Below are positions 7,609 to 16,162 of a DNA stretch of 64,000 nt, in pieces. The notes under the pieces are model-generated. The model was not told the origin of the DNA, did not search any database, and saw only the letters and a list, made by a program, of their open reading frames with translations. The DNA is taken from the NCBI RefSeq assembly GCF_001592365.1, contig NZ_BCWU01000013.1:1-64000 (forward strand), read 5' to 3'. The translations under genes and the position numbers were made by a program. This stretch comes from Gordonia hydrophobica NBRC 16057 (GTDB lineage: Bacteria > Actinomycetota > Actinomycetes > Mycobacteriales > Mycobacteriaceae). Every line of letters starts with the position of its first letter. Position 1 is the first letter of the stretch.

Positions 7609-8073
7609 GTGACTGAACCGGAATCGACGCGCACGTTCGACACGCTTCAGGGCGAAGTTACGTATGACCGGCTCAATGATCTGATCGCTGACCCGTACCG
7701 TGTGACGTTGGACGAAGTTTTGGATGGTAGCTTCGATGACCAGCCGCTTTCGGTGGATTTGCTGCGCGAATTGCACCGTCGGTTTGTCGAACCAGTCATG
7801 CCGGGGCTCGCGGGGGTCTGGCGTTCTGAACGAGTCGCAGTCGGCTACCACGAGCCGCCGCACGTCCATCCATTCAAGGATTTCAACGGGCGGACCGTCC
7901 GACTATTCTGCTGGTTCGTAGCGGTGCGGCACTTCAAGCTCCCCGTGGGGCATACCTGGGTGGAGGCCGGTACTCCCGAAGACACTGCCTACAGAGCTGC
8001 GCTAAGGGAATTCGACGACCACCGAAACCCCATTCCAATGAAGGACTTTTGGATCGCGAACCGACTGCAGTAA
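7609..8073 (+). CDS. Fic-family protein, short and probably core-deleted
   Basis: 154 residues from GTG 7609. The Fic motif is HPFKDFNGRTVR at 87-98, with the catalytic His87; the first Gly of the usual HPFx(D/E)GNGR is Phe92. Fic proteins AMPylate or otherwise modify target proteins. The flap region is seen as VAVGYHEPP (77-84), but it runs directly into the Fic motif. In typical Fic domains some 30-50 residues forming core helices lie between them. An in-frame deletion is the simplest reading, so activity is doubtful. The N-terminal part (residues 12-76) and the C-terminal helix remain. It pairs with the antitoxin upstream. Confidence 0.7.
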   Translation: MTEPESTRTFDTLQGEVTYDRLNDLIADPYRVTLDEVLDGSFDDQPLSVDLLRELHRRFVEPVMPGLAGVWRSERVAVGYHEPPHVHPFKDFNGRTVRLFCWFVAVRHFKLPVGHTWVEAGTPEDTAYRAALREFDDHRNPIPMKDFWIANRLQ

Positions 8074-8082
8074 GACAGTTGG

Positions 8083-8379
8083 TTGCTCGTGATCTACTAC
8101 GTCGGCCGCGGCATCGCGCTTGCGGTACTGCCGTTGCTCCTCAGTGCGGACACGACGCCGGGCATCTGGGTGTTCATCCTGTTCTACGGACTGGGTCGCG
8201 ACCCGGCATTCTTCACCGCGGCCGCACTCTGCGTCCTGGCCGCCGGGTTGTGTCGGGTGGTACCGAGAGCGCGGGTTCAGCCGTCCGTCGCACTCACCCG
8301 CGACGAGAGTTCGGCGAGCGCCTCGCCGCGGACCAGCGTGTCCGGTCCAGCCCGCCAGCAGGCGGACAACGTGTCATAG
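8083..8379 (+). pseudogene. Remnant of an MFS transporter
   Basis: The frame opens at TTG 8083 immediately after the Fic gene. It reads as two hydrophobic pieces: YYVGRGIALAVLPLLL...GIWVFILFYGLG, then DPAFFTAAALCVLAAGLCRV. In intact MFS proteins of this type the FYGL segment continues as DWVATVPPT, and the FFTAAALC helix comes some 60 residues later. A DWVAT reading is still visible in another frame at this spot. The N-terminal half is absent and a middle part appears deleted. The last ~100 bases only run antisense through the 3' end of the FUSC gene. It is interpreted as a dead fragment. Confidence 0.5.
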
Positions 8380-9875
8380 CCGACGGCTCGGACCGCGGCA
8401 TGGCGAGGCCAGTAGTCACGCGCCCAGGCGGGCTCGTCGTTCGCGCTGTCGGTGGCGGCGAGCTCGGACTCCAGCAGCTGCCACTGCAGATCGCGGCGTC
8501 GAGCACGCATCGTCGGCGTGGACGGCACCTGATCGGCCGCGGTCTGCAGCACCTCGACGCAGGCGGTGCGCGCCGCGTCGTCCGCGGCACGGAGCGTGCG
8601 ACGGTGGATCCGGGCGAACATCAGCGATGCCATCGCGACCGCCAATCCCACCCCCAGCACGGTCTCGGCGGCGCGGGATCCCATCTGCTCGAGCAGCGGA
8701 CGGTCCGGGGCGCCCATCAGGAGTGCGAGGGGCGTGATGAAGGTGACCGCCAGCGCATAGTTGGTCGTCACCGTCAGCTCGATCATGACGTTCAGCACGG
8801 CGAGCACGATGATCAACGCGACGGTGTGCAGATCGAGCGCGTGCAGGACGGCGAAGATCGCGAGCCCGATGAACGTGCCCACCACCCGCTGCGCTCCGCG
8901 CACCGCACCGCGGACTCGGTCCGGGCCCATCTGGAGAACCAGCACCGCGCCGAGGATCGCCCAGTCGGGCCGACCCAGGCCCGCGACCACGGAGATGCCG
9001 CCTGCCAGGAGTGCGGCGATCGTCGCGCGCATCGCGGTGACCGCCGGATGGCTGTCGAGTCGCGCGGCGGACCGCAACCGATAGCCGATGCCGGGGCGCG
9101 GCAACGGAGCGATGAACTCGTCCGACGCGGCGTCGTGCACCTGATTGTGCGACCGCCACAGTCGGTGCGCGAGTTCGCTGTCGGTCTGCGAGGCGTCGTG
9201 CAGCACCGACCACGCGGTCAGCGTCGACGCGGCGACACCGTGCCTGCGCGACGGCTCGCGATTGTCGGCGAGGAACTGTTCGATCTCCGCCAGCGCGGCC
9301 TCGGTGATGGCGGTCTCCGGCCCGCGCGGGCGCCACAGCGCGGGGGCTATGCTGACGACGAGCGAGGCCACCGCACCTGCGGCGGTGTAGATCACCAGGA
9401 GCCCGACGGAGAGCCCGGCGCGTCCGACGAGGACGGCGACGCCGCCGGCCAGGACCAGGAAGAACGGACCGGGCGGGCCGAGGCGCAGGGCGTTGACGAC
9501 GAACACGCCGACGGCGGCCAGCGCGCCCAACGCGGCGACCGACACCAGTTCGCGCGGCACGGAGGCGTCGGGGCCCACCCAGTGCCCGAGGAGACCGAAG
9601 ACGGCGACGACGAGGATCAGCAGCACACCCGCGGTCGAGATGGTCTTCCAGCGGATGCGATAGGGGCGGCGTTCGCCGAACAGCACGGCGAAACTGCCGA
9701 GTGCGGCGAGCACCGCATTGCTCCGTGCGTCGCAGGCCAGCAGGATCAAGGCGGGGATCAGAAACGCGAGTCCGGCGCGCATCGCGGGCGCCCACCGCCC
9801 GCGCACCGACGGGCGTCCCAGCAGCAGAGCCGAGACCGACGGGCGCGCGGGTGGGACGAGCGGATCGTTGCTCAT
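8277..9875 (-). CDS. FUSC-family inner-membrane transporter (aromatic acid exporter type)
   Basis: 532 residues from ATG 9875. Two sets of membrane helices flank cytoplasmic stretches: the first block is at ~30-170 and the second at ~300-440 (GAQRVVGTFIGLAIFAVLHA and following helices). This is the FUSC/YccS/AaeB layout of proton-driven exporters of aromatic acids or other small organics. The start overlaps the stop of the upstream methyltransferase by 4 bases, so they are translated as one operon. Its 3' end faces the MFS remnant. The substrate is unknown. Confidence 0.8.
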   Translation of the reverse strand: MSNDPLVPPARPSVSALLLGRPSVRGRWAPAMRAGLAFLIPALILLACDARSNAVLAALGSFAVLFGERRPYRIRWKTISTAGVLLILVVAVFGLLGHWVGPDASVPRELVSVAALGALAAVGVFVVNALRLGPPGPFFLVLAGGVAVLVGRAGLSVGLLVIYTAAGAVASLVVSIAPALWRPRGPETAITEAALAEIEQFLADNREPSRRHGVAASTLTAWSVLHDASQTDSELAHRLWRSHNQVHDAASDEFIAPLPRPGIGYRLRSAARLDSHPAVTAMRATIAALLAGGISVVAGLGRPDWAILGAVLVLQMGPDRVRGAVRGAQRVVGTFIGLAIFAVLHALDLHTVALIIVLAVLNVMIELTVTTNYALAVTFITPLALLMGAPDRPLLEQMGSRAAETVLGVGLAVAMASLMFARIHRRTLRAADDAARTACVEVLQTAADQVPSTPTMRARRRDLQWQLLESELAATDSANDEPAWARDYWPRHAAVRAVGYDTLSACWRAGPDTLVRGEALAELSSRVSATDG

Positions 9876-10483
9876 CGGCGCGCCACCAGATGCACCTCGG
9901 GAAAACGGTGGTCGGCGTCCGGTCGACTGACGGTCCGCCAGAGTTCCTGGAAACCCGCTGTCGTCACGGCCTCGGCGAGGGCCTGCGGATGCCAGCGCCA
10001 CGCCTTCGCGACAGTGTGGTCGAACTCGTGGACGCCGGGCTCGTCGGACGATTGCGCGGCGACGAGCAGCGTCGCGCCGATCGGCAGGCGGTTCGCCCAC
10101 TCGGCGAGGATCTCGCGGACTCGCGCCGGCGGCACGTGAATCAGACTGAAGCGGGCGACGATCCCGCGCACTGCGCCGAGATCGAGTCCGTTCAGCGCCG
10201 CGTCGCCGTGGCTCACCGACAGGTGCGGGTACTTGTCACGGGCGATCGCCGCCATGCCCGTGCTCGGCTCCACCCCGCGGACCGTCAGTCCGCGGTCGGC
10301 GAGGTGAGCGGCGACGCCGCCGGTGCCGCACCCCACGTCGATCACGAGTGCGGAATGATCCGATGCTGCGACGGCGTCGGCGAAGGCGTCGACGACGCGA
10401 CGTTCCAGCGGGGTCGTGAACGGGTCGGGAAACGTCCGGTCGTACAGATCGGCGAGGGCGTCGTACCCGGGCTGTGTCGTCAC
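9872..10483 (-). CDS. Class I SAM-dependent methyltransferase
   Basis: 203 residues from GTG 10483 (VTTQPGYDALADLYDRTFPD). Motif I for SAM binding is VIDVGCGTGGVAAHLADRG at about 46-64. The acidic strand-2 position follows (GVEPSTGM), and DAALNGLDL lies before the strand-4 region. No substrate-specific domain is visible, so it is a small-molecule or unassigned methyltransferase. The stop overlaps the ATG of the FUSC gene. It may modify a compound that the exporter then removes, but this is only a neighbour argument. Confidence 0.8.
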   Translation of the reverse strand: MTTQPGYDALADLYDRTFPDPFTTPLERRVVDAFADAVAASDHSALVIDVGCGTGGVAAHLADRGLTVRGVEPSTGMAAIARDKYPHLSVSHGDAALNGLDLGAVRGIVARFSLIHVPPARVREILAEWANRLPIGATLLVAAQSSDEPGVHEFDHTVAKAWRWHPQALAEAVTTAGFQELWRTVSRPDADHRFPEVHLVARR

Positions 10484-10488
10484 GGGAT

Positions 10489-11388
10489 CTATTGTGCCGA
10501 GCGGCGGGCGATTCGGACGAGTTCGGCGGCCGGACCCTGCAGCGTTCGCGGCGGCCGCCACACGGCGCGCAGTTCACGTCGCAGGTTCAGACCGTCGACG
10601 TGGACCACGCGCAGTTCGCCGCTCCGCGCCGACTCGGCGACGGCGAGCGTGCTGAGAACGGCCGGACCGACGCCGCCTGCGACGGCGGTGCGGATGGCGG
10701 CGCTGCTGCCGAGTTCGAGAACGGGCGTGGCGCGTTCCAGGTCGCCGAGGGCGTTCTCGAGCGTGGTGCGGGTGCCTGATCCGGGTTCGCGTTCCAGCAG
10801 CGGTGTGGCAGCGAGTTCGGCGACGTCGATCGGGCGGCGGCGCCGTGCCCACTTGTGTCCCGGTGGGACGATCACGACCAGTTGATCGCGTGCGACCACC
10901 GCGCTGTGCAGGCCGCGCGGCACCGTGGGGCTCTCGACGAAGCCGACGTCGCAGGTTCCGGCCGACACGGTCTCGAAGACCTCGGTGGAGTTGCGCATCC
11001 GCAGGTGCACGGTGGTGCCCGCGTGCTCGGAACGGAAGGTGCCGAGCCAGAGCGGCATCAGATGTTCGGCGACGGTCATCGACGCGTCGACGGTGATCTC
11101 GGCGGCGGTGTCACCGTGCAGGCCTGCCGCGACCGTCAGCATCTCCTGCCCGCTCTCGACGATTCGGCGCGCGAAGTGCACCAACACGGTGCCGTCGGGG
11201 GTCAGGCGGGAGCCGGTCGTCACGCGTTCGAGCAGTCGGACGCCGAGTTGGCGTTCCAGGCGACCGATGGCGCGCGACGCGTTCGGTTGCGCGGTCCCGA
11301 GTGCGCGGGCGGCCGCGCTGAGGCTGCCATGGTCGTCGACGCCGACGAGCAGCTGCAGCGCACCGAGGTCGAGCGATCGGAGGTCCAC
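10489..11388 (-). CDS. LysR-family regulator, divergent from the YeiH exporter
   Basis: 299 residues. The winged helix-turn-helix is at 1-65 (HGSLSAAARALGTAQPNASR, then AIGRLERQLGVRLLER) and the ligand domain at ~90-290. In many bacteria a LysR protein divergent from a YeiH/PSE-family membrane protein controls it (YeiE/YeiH, CysL-type). The intergenic region holds matching inverted repeats (see separate entry). The ligand is not known. Confidence 0.85.
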   Translation of the reverse strand: MDLRSLDLGALQLLVGVDDHGSLSAAARALGTAQPNASRAIGRLERQLGVRLLERVTTGSRLTPDGTVLVHFARRIVESGQEMLTVAAGLHGDTAAEITVDASMTVAEHLMPLWLGTFRSEHAGTTVHLRMRNSTEVFETVSAGTCDVGFVESPTVPRGLHSAVVARDQLVVIVPPGHKWARRRRPIDVAELAATPLLEREPGSGTRTTLENALGDLERATPVLELGSSAAIRTAVAGGVGPAVLSTLAVAESARSGELRVVHVDGLNLRRELRAVWRPPRTLQGPAAELVRIARRSAQ

Positions 11389-11421
11389 TTCGCGAGATTA
11401 CCCCGTCCGCACTTGTGGTCA

Positions 11422-11491
11422 GATCAGAACGTCGGTTCGCACGGATATATCCGAATGATATGTCCCCATGTCGGATGTCCGGGTTCTGATC
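11422..11491. promoter_or_regulatory. Palindromes between divergent LysR and YeiH genes
   Basis: GATCAGAAC (11422-11430) and GTTCTGATC (11483-11491) are exact inverted copies 52 bases apart. Between them lies the perfect 12-bp palindrome CGGATATATCCG (11442-11453), followed by a second ATAT-containing half. This is the sort of multi-site region that LysR tetramers occupy. The sequences are seen directly; LysR binding is inferred. Confidence 0.5.
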
Positions 11492-11518
11492 GGGGGTGAT
11501 CGCGGCGAACCTTGATGC

Positions 11519-12547
11519 ATGACCCAATCGCTGAAGCGCAGGACCCACTCGGACGGCGAGTCGCCGGCTCGCCGCCGGCTCGGTGGCATCGCGCCCGGCC
11601 TCGCCGTCTGCGGAGCCATCGCGCTCACCGCGACCGGCATCAACTACCTGGCGCCCGCCGTCAGCCCGCTCCTTCTGGCGATCGTCATCGCGGCGGTCGT
11701 CGCGAACCTCGTCCCCGTTCCCGCAGTCTGCGGTCCTGGAGTCACGTTCTCGGCCAAGGTGCTGCTGCGTATCGGCGTCGCACTTCTCGGCTTGCAGCTG
11801 GTGCTCGGTGATGTTCTCGGTCTCGGATTCGGCGTGCTGCTGGTGGTCGTCGCGATCGTCGTCGGCGGCATCACCGCTGGTCTGCTGATCGGCAAGGCTC
11901 TCGGCATCCCCTATGCGCGGCGATTGTTGATCTCCTGCGGCATGTCGATCTGTGGCGCGGCCGCGGTCGCCGGTGTTGAGGGCGTGACCAAGGCGGATGA
12001 GGAGGACACCGCCACCGCTGTCGGCACCGTCGTCCTCTTCGGCACCCTGATGATCCCGGTGATCCCGCTCGCCTCGAATGCGATGGGGCTGTCGGAGGAG
12101 ACCGCGGGGATGTGGGCCGGCGGCTCGATCCACGAGGTGGCTCAGGTGGTCGCCGCGGGCGGCATGATCGGCACCTCCGCGCTGACCCTCGCGGTGGTCG
12201 TGAAACTGGCTCGCGTGATGATGTTGGCGCCGATCGTCACCGTGCTCAGCATCCGGCAGCGTCGGCTCACCGGCGATGCGGGCAAGCGTCCCCCGATCGT
12301 TCCGATGTTCGTCATCGGGTTCATCGCCTGCGCGATCCTGCGCTCGGTCGGCATCCTTCCCGACGGGATCATCTCCGCGGGCAAGGTGGCACAGACGGTC
12401 CTCCTGACGGTCGCGATGTCCGCCCTTGGGCTCGGTGTCCGACTGCAGGTGATGCGCCGCGTGGGCTGGCGCCCGTTTGTTCAGGCCGCAGCCACCACGG
12501 CCGTGGTCGCGGGCATCGCCCTCGGCGGTGTGCTGATCGCCGGCTGA
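11519..12547 (+). CDS. YeiH/PSE-family putative sulfate exporter
   Basis: 342 residues with about ten hydrophobic helices from residue 24 onward. It matches the conserved hypothetical UPF0324/YeiH family: VRFSAKVLLRIGVALLG-like segment near 75-95, GMSICGAAAVAGVEGV near 140-155, and MWAGGSIHEVAQVVAAGGMI near 197-216. The family is annotated as putative sulfate exporters, but transport is not well proven. The divergent LysR gene upstream fits its usual context. A very strong hairpin follows the stop. Confidence 0.85.
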   Translation: MTQSLKRRTHSDGESPARRRLGGIAPGLAVCGAIALTATGINYLAPAVSPLLLAIVIAAVVANLVPVPAVCGPGVTFSAKVLLRIGVALLGLQLVLGDVLGLGFGVLLVVVAIVVGGITAGLLIGKALGIPYARRLLISCGMSICGAAAVAGVEGVTKADEEDTATAVGTVVLFGTLMIPVIPLASNAMGLSEETAGMWAGGSIHEVAQVVAAGGMIGTSALTLAVVVKLARVMMLAPIVTVLSIRQRRLTGDAGKRPPIVPMFVIGFIACAILRSVGILPDGIISAGKVAQTVLLTVAMSALGLGVRLQVMRRVGWRPFVQAAATTAVVAGIALGGVLIAG

Positions 12548-12555
12548 CACAGCGA

Positions 12556-12610
12556 AAAGATCTCGGCTCCCGAACCGCCCTCACAGGGTGGTTCGGGAGC
12601 CGAGATCTTT
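12556..12610. terminator. Bidirectional intrinsic terminator, 21-bp stem
   Basis: A perfect 21-bp stem (AAAGATCTCGGCTCCCGAAC... paired with its complement ending GAGATCTTT) plus three further GC pairs encloses a short loop. A-rich and T-rich ends flank both sides, so it can stop transcription from the YeiH gene and from the converging DUF779 gene 4 bases away. Confidence 0.85.
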
Positions 12611-12613
12611 CGG

Positions 12614-13033
12614 TCAGTCGAAGTCCGCGCCGACCTTCGGTGGCGAGGCGTCGAGCACCTTGGCCTCCTGGTCGGTGAAGACCCGGGAGCGAGACAGGAA
12701 CCGCACGCCTTCGGGAGCTTCGAGGGAGAACCCGGCGCCACGGCCGGGAACCACGTCGAGGATCAGTTGCGTGTGCTTCCACACTTCGTACTGGTCGCCG
12801 TTGATCCAGATGCGCACCGCAGGCAGCGGGTCGGGCAGTCCGACCTCACCGAGGAGCACATCGCGCTGCCCGATCCGGTACTCGCCGACCGGGTAGCACA
12901 TGGGAGCGGAGCCGTCGCAGCAGCCGCCCGACTGATGGATCATGAGCCCGCCGTGAAGCTCCGACAGCTTGGTCAGGAGCTCCACGGCGGAGTCTTCGGC
13001 AACCACGCGAGCGACGGTGCCTTGGTCAGTCAT
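12614..13033 (-). CDS. DUF779 protein paired with aldehyde dehydrogenase
   Basis: 139 residues from ATG 13033. The family signature is HQSGGCCDGSAPMC with Cys38, Cys39 and Cys46, which suggests metal binding. Further conserved parts are VLLGEVG, FWIS-like VRIWINGDQYEVWKHTQLIL and FSLEAPEGVRFLSRSRVF. It lies 11 bases downstream of the aldehyde dehydrogenase stop, its usual neighbour in Actinobacteria. The role is unknown; a helper or maturation function for aldehyde metabolism is inferred from that steady linkage. Confidence 0.85.
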   Translation of the reverse strand: MTDQGTVARVVAEDSAVELLTKLSELHGGLMIHQSGGCCDGSAPMCYPVGEYRIGQRDVLLGEVGLPDPLPAVRIWINGDQYEVWKHTQLILDVVPGRGAGFSLEAPEGVRFLSRSRVFTDQEAKVLDASPPKVGADFD

Positions 13034-13044
13034 CGCACGCCGGC

Positions 13045-14568
13045 TTAGAAGAAGCCTTTGGCGCTCTGGGCGTAGCCCACGAGCAGGTTCTTGGTCTGCT
13101 GGTAGTGGCTGAGCATCATCAGGTGGTTCTCGCGACCGACACCGGACTGCTTGTAGCCGCCGAACGCTGCGTGCGCCGGGTAGTCGTGGTAGGTGTTCGT
13201 CCACACACGACCGGCCTGGATGTCGCGACCGGCGCGGTAGGCGACGGCGCCGTTGCGGCTCCAGACACCGGCACCGAGACCGTAGAGGGTGTCGTTGGCG
13301 ATGGAGAGTGCGTCGTCGTAGTCGGTGAACGACGTGGTCGCCAGCACCGGTCCGAAGATCTCCTCCTGGAAGATGCGCATGTTGTTGGTGCCGTCGAAGA
13401 CGGTCGGCTGGATGTAGAAGCCGCCGGAGAGGTCGCCGCCGAGGTCGGCGGGCTCACCGCCGGTCAGCACCTTGGCGCCCTCCTGCTTACCGATCTCCAG
13501 GTACGACTTGATCTTCTCCCACTGGTCGCTGCTGGCCTGCGCACCCATCATGGTTTCGGTGTCGAGCGGGTTGCCCTGCTTGATCGCGGCGACGCGGGCG
13601 ACGGCGCGCTCGAGGAACTCGTCGTAGATGCTGCCCTGGACCAGTGCGCGGCTCGGGCAGGTGCAGACCTCGCCCTGGTTGAGCGCGAACATCGAGAAGC
13701 CTTCGAGTGCGCGGTCGAGGAAGCCGTCGTCGCTGGCCATGACGTCCTCGAAGAAGACGTTGGGGCTCTTGCCGCCGAGCTCCAGGGTGACCGGGATCAG
13801 GTTCTCCGACGCGTACTGCATGATCAGGCGGCCGGTGGTGGTCTCACCGGTGAACGCGATCTTGCGGATGCGGTTGCTCGACGCGAGCGGCTTGCCCGCC
13901 TCGACGCCGAAGCCGTTGACGATGTTGAGGACGCCGTCGGGGAGCAGGTCGCCGATGAGGCTGATCAGGTACAGGATCGACGCCGGGGTCTGCTCGGCGG
14001 GCTTCATCACGATCGCGTTGCCCGCGGCGAGAGCGGGGGCCAGCTTCCAGGTGGCCATGAGGATCGGGAAGTTCCACGGGATGATCTGGCCGACGACACC
14101 CAGCGGCTCGTGGAAGTGGTAGGCGACGGTGTCCTTGTCGATTTCGGAGATGCCGCCCTCTTGCGCACGGATGGCGCCGGCGAAGTAGCGGAAGTGGTCG
14201 ATCGCGAGGGGGATGTCGGCGGCGAGGGTCTCGCGGACGGCCTTGCCGTTCTCCCAGCTCTCGGCGACCGCGATCTTCTCGAGGTTCTCCTCCATGCGAT
14301 CGGCGATCTTGTTCAGTACCGCGGCGCGCTCGGCGACGGAGGTCTTGCCCCAGGCGGGGGCGGCGGCGTGGGCGGCGTCGAGGGCGAGGTCGATGTCCTC
14401 GTGGGTCGAGCGGGCGACCTCGCAGAAGGTCTTGCCGTCGATCGGCGACGGGTTCTCGAAGTACTGGCCCTTGACCGGGGCGGTCCACTTGCCGCCGATC
14501 CAGTTGTCGTAGCGGGACTGGTAGCTCATCAGCGAGCCGTCGGCTCCGGGCTTGGCGAAGACAGTCAT
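13045..14568 (-). CDS. NAD(P)-dependent aldehyde dehydrogenase (ExaC/AldA type)
   Basis: 507 residues, full length. Catalytic Cys302 is in [11 protein letters not shown], the general base Glu263 is in LELGGKSP, and Asn166 is in IIPWNFP. It oxidises aldehydes such as acetaldehyde or other short aliphatic aldehydes to acids. The close match to the ExaC/acetaldehyde group is judged from the GEVCTCPSR segment and the [13 protein letters not shown] end. It is co-transcribed with the DUF779 gene. The GAF-domain regulator upstream on the same strand is its likely activator. Confidence 0.9.
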   Translation of the reverse strand: MTVFAKPGADGSLMSYQSRYDNWIGGKWTAPVKGQYFENPSPIDGKTFCEVARSTHEDIDLALDAAHAAAPAWGKTSVAERAAVLNKIADRMEENLEKIAVAESWENGKAVRETLAADIPLAIDHFRYFAGAIRAQEGGISEIDKDTVAYHFHEPLGVVGQIIPWNFPILMATWKLAPALAAGNAIVMKPAEQTPASILYLISLIGDLLPDGVLNIVNGFGVEAGKPLASSNRIRKIAFTGETTTGRLIMQYASENLIPVTLELGGKSPNVFFEDVMASDDGFLDRALEGFSMFALNQGEVCTCPSRALVQGSIYDEFLERAVARVAAIKQGNPLDTETMMGAQASSDQWEKIKSYLEIGKQEGAKVLTGGEPADLGGDLSGGFYIQPTVFDGTNNMRIFQEEIFGPVLATTSFTDYDDALSIANDTLYGLGAGVWSRNGAVAYRAGRDIQAGRVWTNTYHDYPAHAAFGGYKQSGVGRENHLMMLSHYQQTKNLLVGYAQSAKGFF

Positions 14569-14586
14569 GGTGCGCTCCTTTGCGAG

Positions 14587-14647
14587 TTCACTTCAATCGG
14601 TGAGGTGAATCACACACTAGGGTAAGCGTGGTTGCAGTCACGTTGCA
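14587..14647. promoter_or_regulatory. Candidate activator and operator sites upstream of the aldehyde dehydrogenase
   Basis: Two patterns lie in the 114-base gap between the GAF regulator and the dehydrogenase. One is a 23-bp imperfect palindrome TTCACTTCA-N5-TGAGGTGAA (14587-14609) close to the dehydrogenase start. The other is a direct repeat GTTGCA at 14631 and 14642, 11 bases apart, that is on one helix face. The latter suits a dimeric activator upstream of the promoter. Assignment to the adjacent GAF protein is inference. Confidence 0.4.
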
Positions 14648-14682
14648 TCGGAACTGCGGGGCCTGTCTGCGCCGGTCACACG

Positions 14683-15960
14683 CTATCTGCGGGGTACTCC
14701 GAATCGGCGATCGAGGAGCCGGACGCGGCCCTCGGCGACGGCCCGTTGCGGGTGGCTCGCCGGAAGGCGGTGAGCGAGGGCGTTCCACGCGGTGATGTCG
14801 TCGCGGCCGTGGGGCGAGGCGACCCAGATGCTGAGCGCGGCGATGTCGCCTTTGCCGAACATCCGGGAGCGGAGATCTTCGCGCACCTCGTCGAACAATT
14901 CGACGACGCCGGGGGCGAGCGACTCGGCCAGGAGACCGCCCCGGCCCAGCGCTCGGATGGTGCCGGAGAGGTCGCCCGCGGCGATGGACTGGCGGAGGTC
15001 GTCGAGGTCGGAGCCGAGCTCGACGGTGAGCCGATAGGGGCGCGAGGCCACCACATCGCCGAGATCGCGGCGCAGGCGGGAGATCTCTGCGCGCACCGTC
15101 ACCGCGCCGAGCCCCTCGTCGGAGAGCATGGTCGCCAGTTGTTCGGTGCCGAGTCCCTCCGGATAACTCTGCAGCAGCAGGAGGATCTCGGCGTGCCGCG
15201 GCGACAGCGGTCGGGGAGGGGCGGCGCCGTCGTGCCACTGCGCAGGCCCGTCGCGCAAGACGGTGAGCCGCGTGCCCGATGCCGCAGTGAAGGTCTCCGG
15301 TGCTGCGAGGTCGACGGCGCGTGACTGCAGTTCGCGTTCCACCGCGGCCACGACCGACCGGACCGCGGCGAGCGCGAACGGCGCGGCGGCGGCAGGCCCG
15401 CCGGTCACATCGATCACGCCGAGGAGTTCGCCCGACGTCGGATCGTGGACGGGGGCCGCGGCACAGTTCCATTTCTGGACGGAGGAGTTGAAGTGCTCGG
15501 GGCCGATGATCTGCACGCCCCGATTCATCGCGAGGGCCAGGCCGGGTGCGTTGGTGCCGACGGCGTCCTCGCTCCACACCGAGCCTTCAACGAAGTTGAT
15601 GCGGGCGGCGGCATCGCGCGCGGTGGTGTCGCCCTCCACCCACAGCAGTCGCCCGCGGTTGTCGGTCATCGCGATCACCGCACCGGTGCCGGAGATGTCG
15701 TCGAGCATGAGCGACTGCACCAGTGGACGCACCGACGCGAGCCGATGCCCGGTGCGGTAGACGTCGAAATCGGCATCGGACATCGGGCCGGTCTCGCTAC
15801 CCTGCTCCACATCCTGCGGATTGACGCCGCGGTTGCGGGAGCGTTCCCACGACTCGCGGACCAGGGAGCGCACGGAATCGTCCTCTGGAATCGTGCCCTC
15901 GAGGAACTCCTCATAGGCACGACGAACTTGAGACGACACGGTGGTGCCTGCCCTCATCAC
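14683..15960 (-). CDS. GAF-domain transcriptional regulator of the AcoR type lacking an AAA+ domain
   Basis: 425 residues. The N-terminal part (residues 15-70, VRESWERSRNRGVNPQDVEQ) and a GAF domain (~80-225, with IAMTDNRGRLLWVEGD and VGTNAPGLAL and NCAAAPVHDPTSGELLGVID) match the sensory half of AcoR/MimR-like activators. There is no sigma-54 AAA+ domain. A winged helix-like region follows at ~248-310 (LSPRHAEILLLLQSYPEGLG). It is the usual upstream neighbour of aldehyde or alcohol dehydrogenase genes in Actinobacteria and probably activates the dehydrogenase/DUF779 operon. The effector is unknown. Confidence 0.85.
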   Translation of the reverse strand: MMRAGTTVSSQVRRAYEEFLEGTIPEDDSVRSLVRESWERSRNRGVNPQDVEQGSETGPMSDADFDVYRTGHRLASVRPLVQSLMLDDISGTGAVIAMTDNRGRLLWVEGDTTARDAAARINFVEGSVWSEDAVGTNAPGLALAMNRGVQIIGPEHFNSSVQKWNCAAAPVHDPTSGELLGVIDVTGGPAAAAPFALAAVRSVVAAVERELQSRAVDLAAPETFTAASGTRLTVLRDGPAQWHDGAAPPRPLSPRHAEILLLLQSYPEGLGTEQLATMLSDEGLGAVTVRAEISRLRRDLGDVVASRPYRLTVELGSDLDDLRQSIAAGDLSGTIRALGRGGLLAESLAPGVVELFDEVREDLRSRMFGKGDIAALSIWVASPHGRDDITAWNALAHRLPASHPQRAVAEGRVRLLDRRFGVPRR

Positions 15961-16162
15961 GTCCCTCTCGACCCGTTGCGCCCGACCTGATTTCTCGGCC
16001 GTACCTCTCGATTGTGCCTGGGTAATGTGACCTGGGCAACGACGGTCCCGGAATGAGCGCGTCCTGTCAGCGGCCGGTCACGAGTGCGCACACCCATGAC
16101 AGACGTCATGCCCAAGTCGTGACATCCGCTCTGGGCGAGCGGTCCGCTCCGGCGGAAAAGTA

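Noticed and set aside
8083-8379. A genuine small membrane protein after the Fic gene
   Set aside because: The two hydrophobic pieces match separate parts of an MFS transporter, with a frame disruption between them and no ribosome site.
15961-16162. A riboswitch in the 202-base gap before the ABC exporter
   Set aside because: Only short imperfect hairpins (for example around TGACAGACGTCA) are present, with no known riboswitch core.
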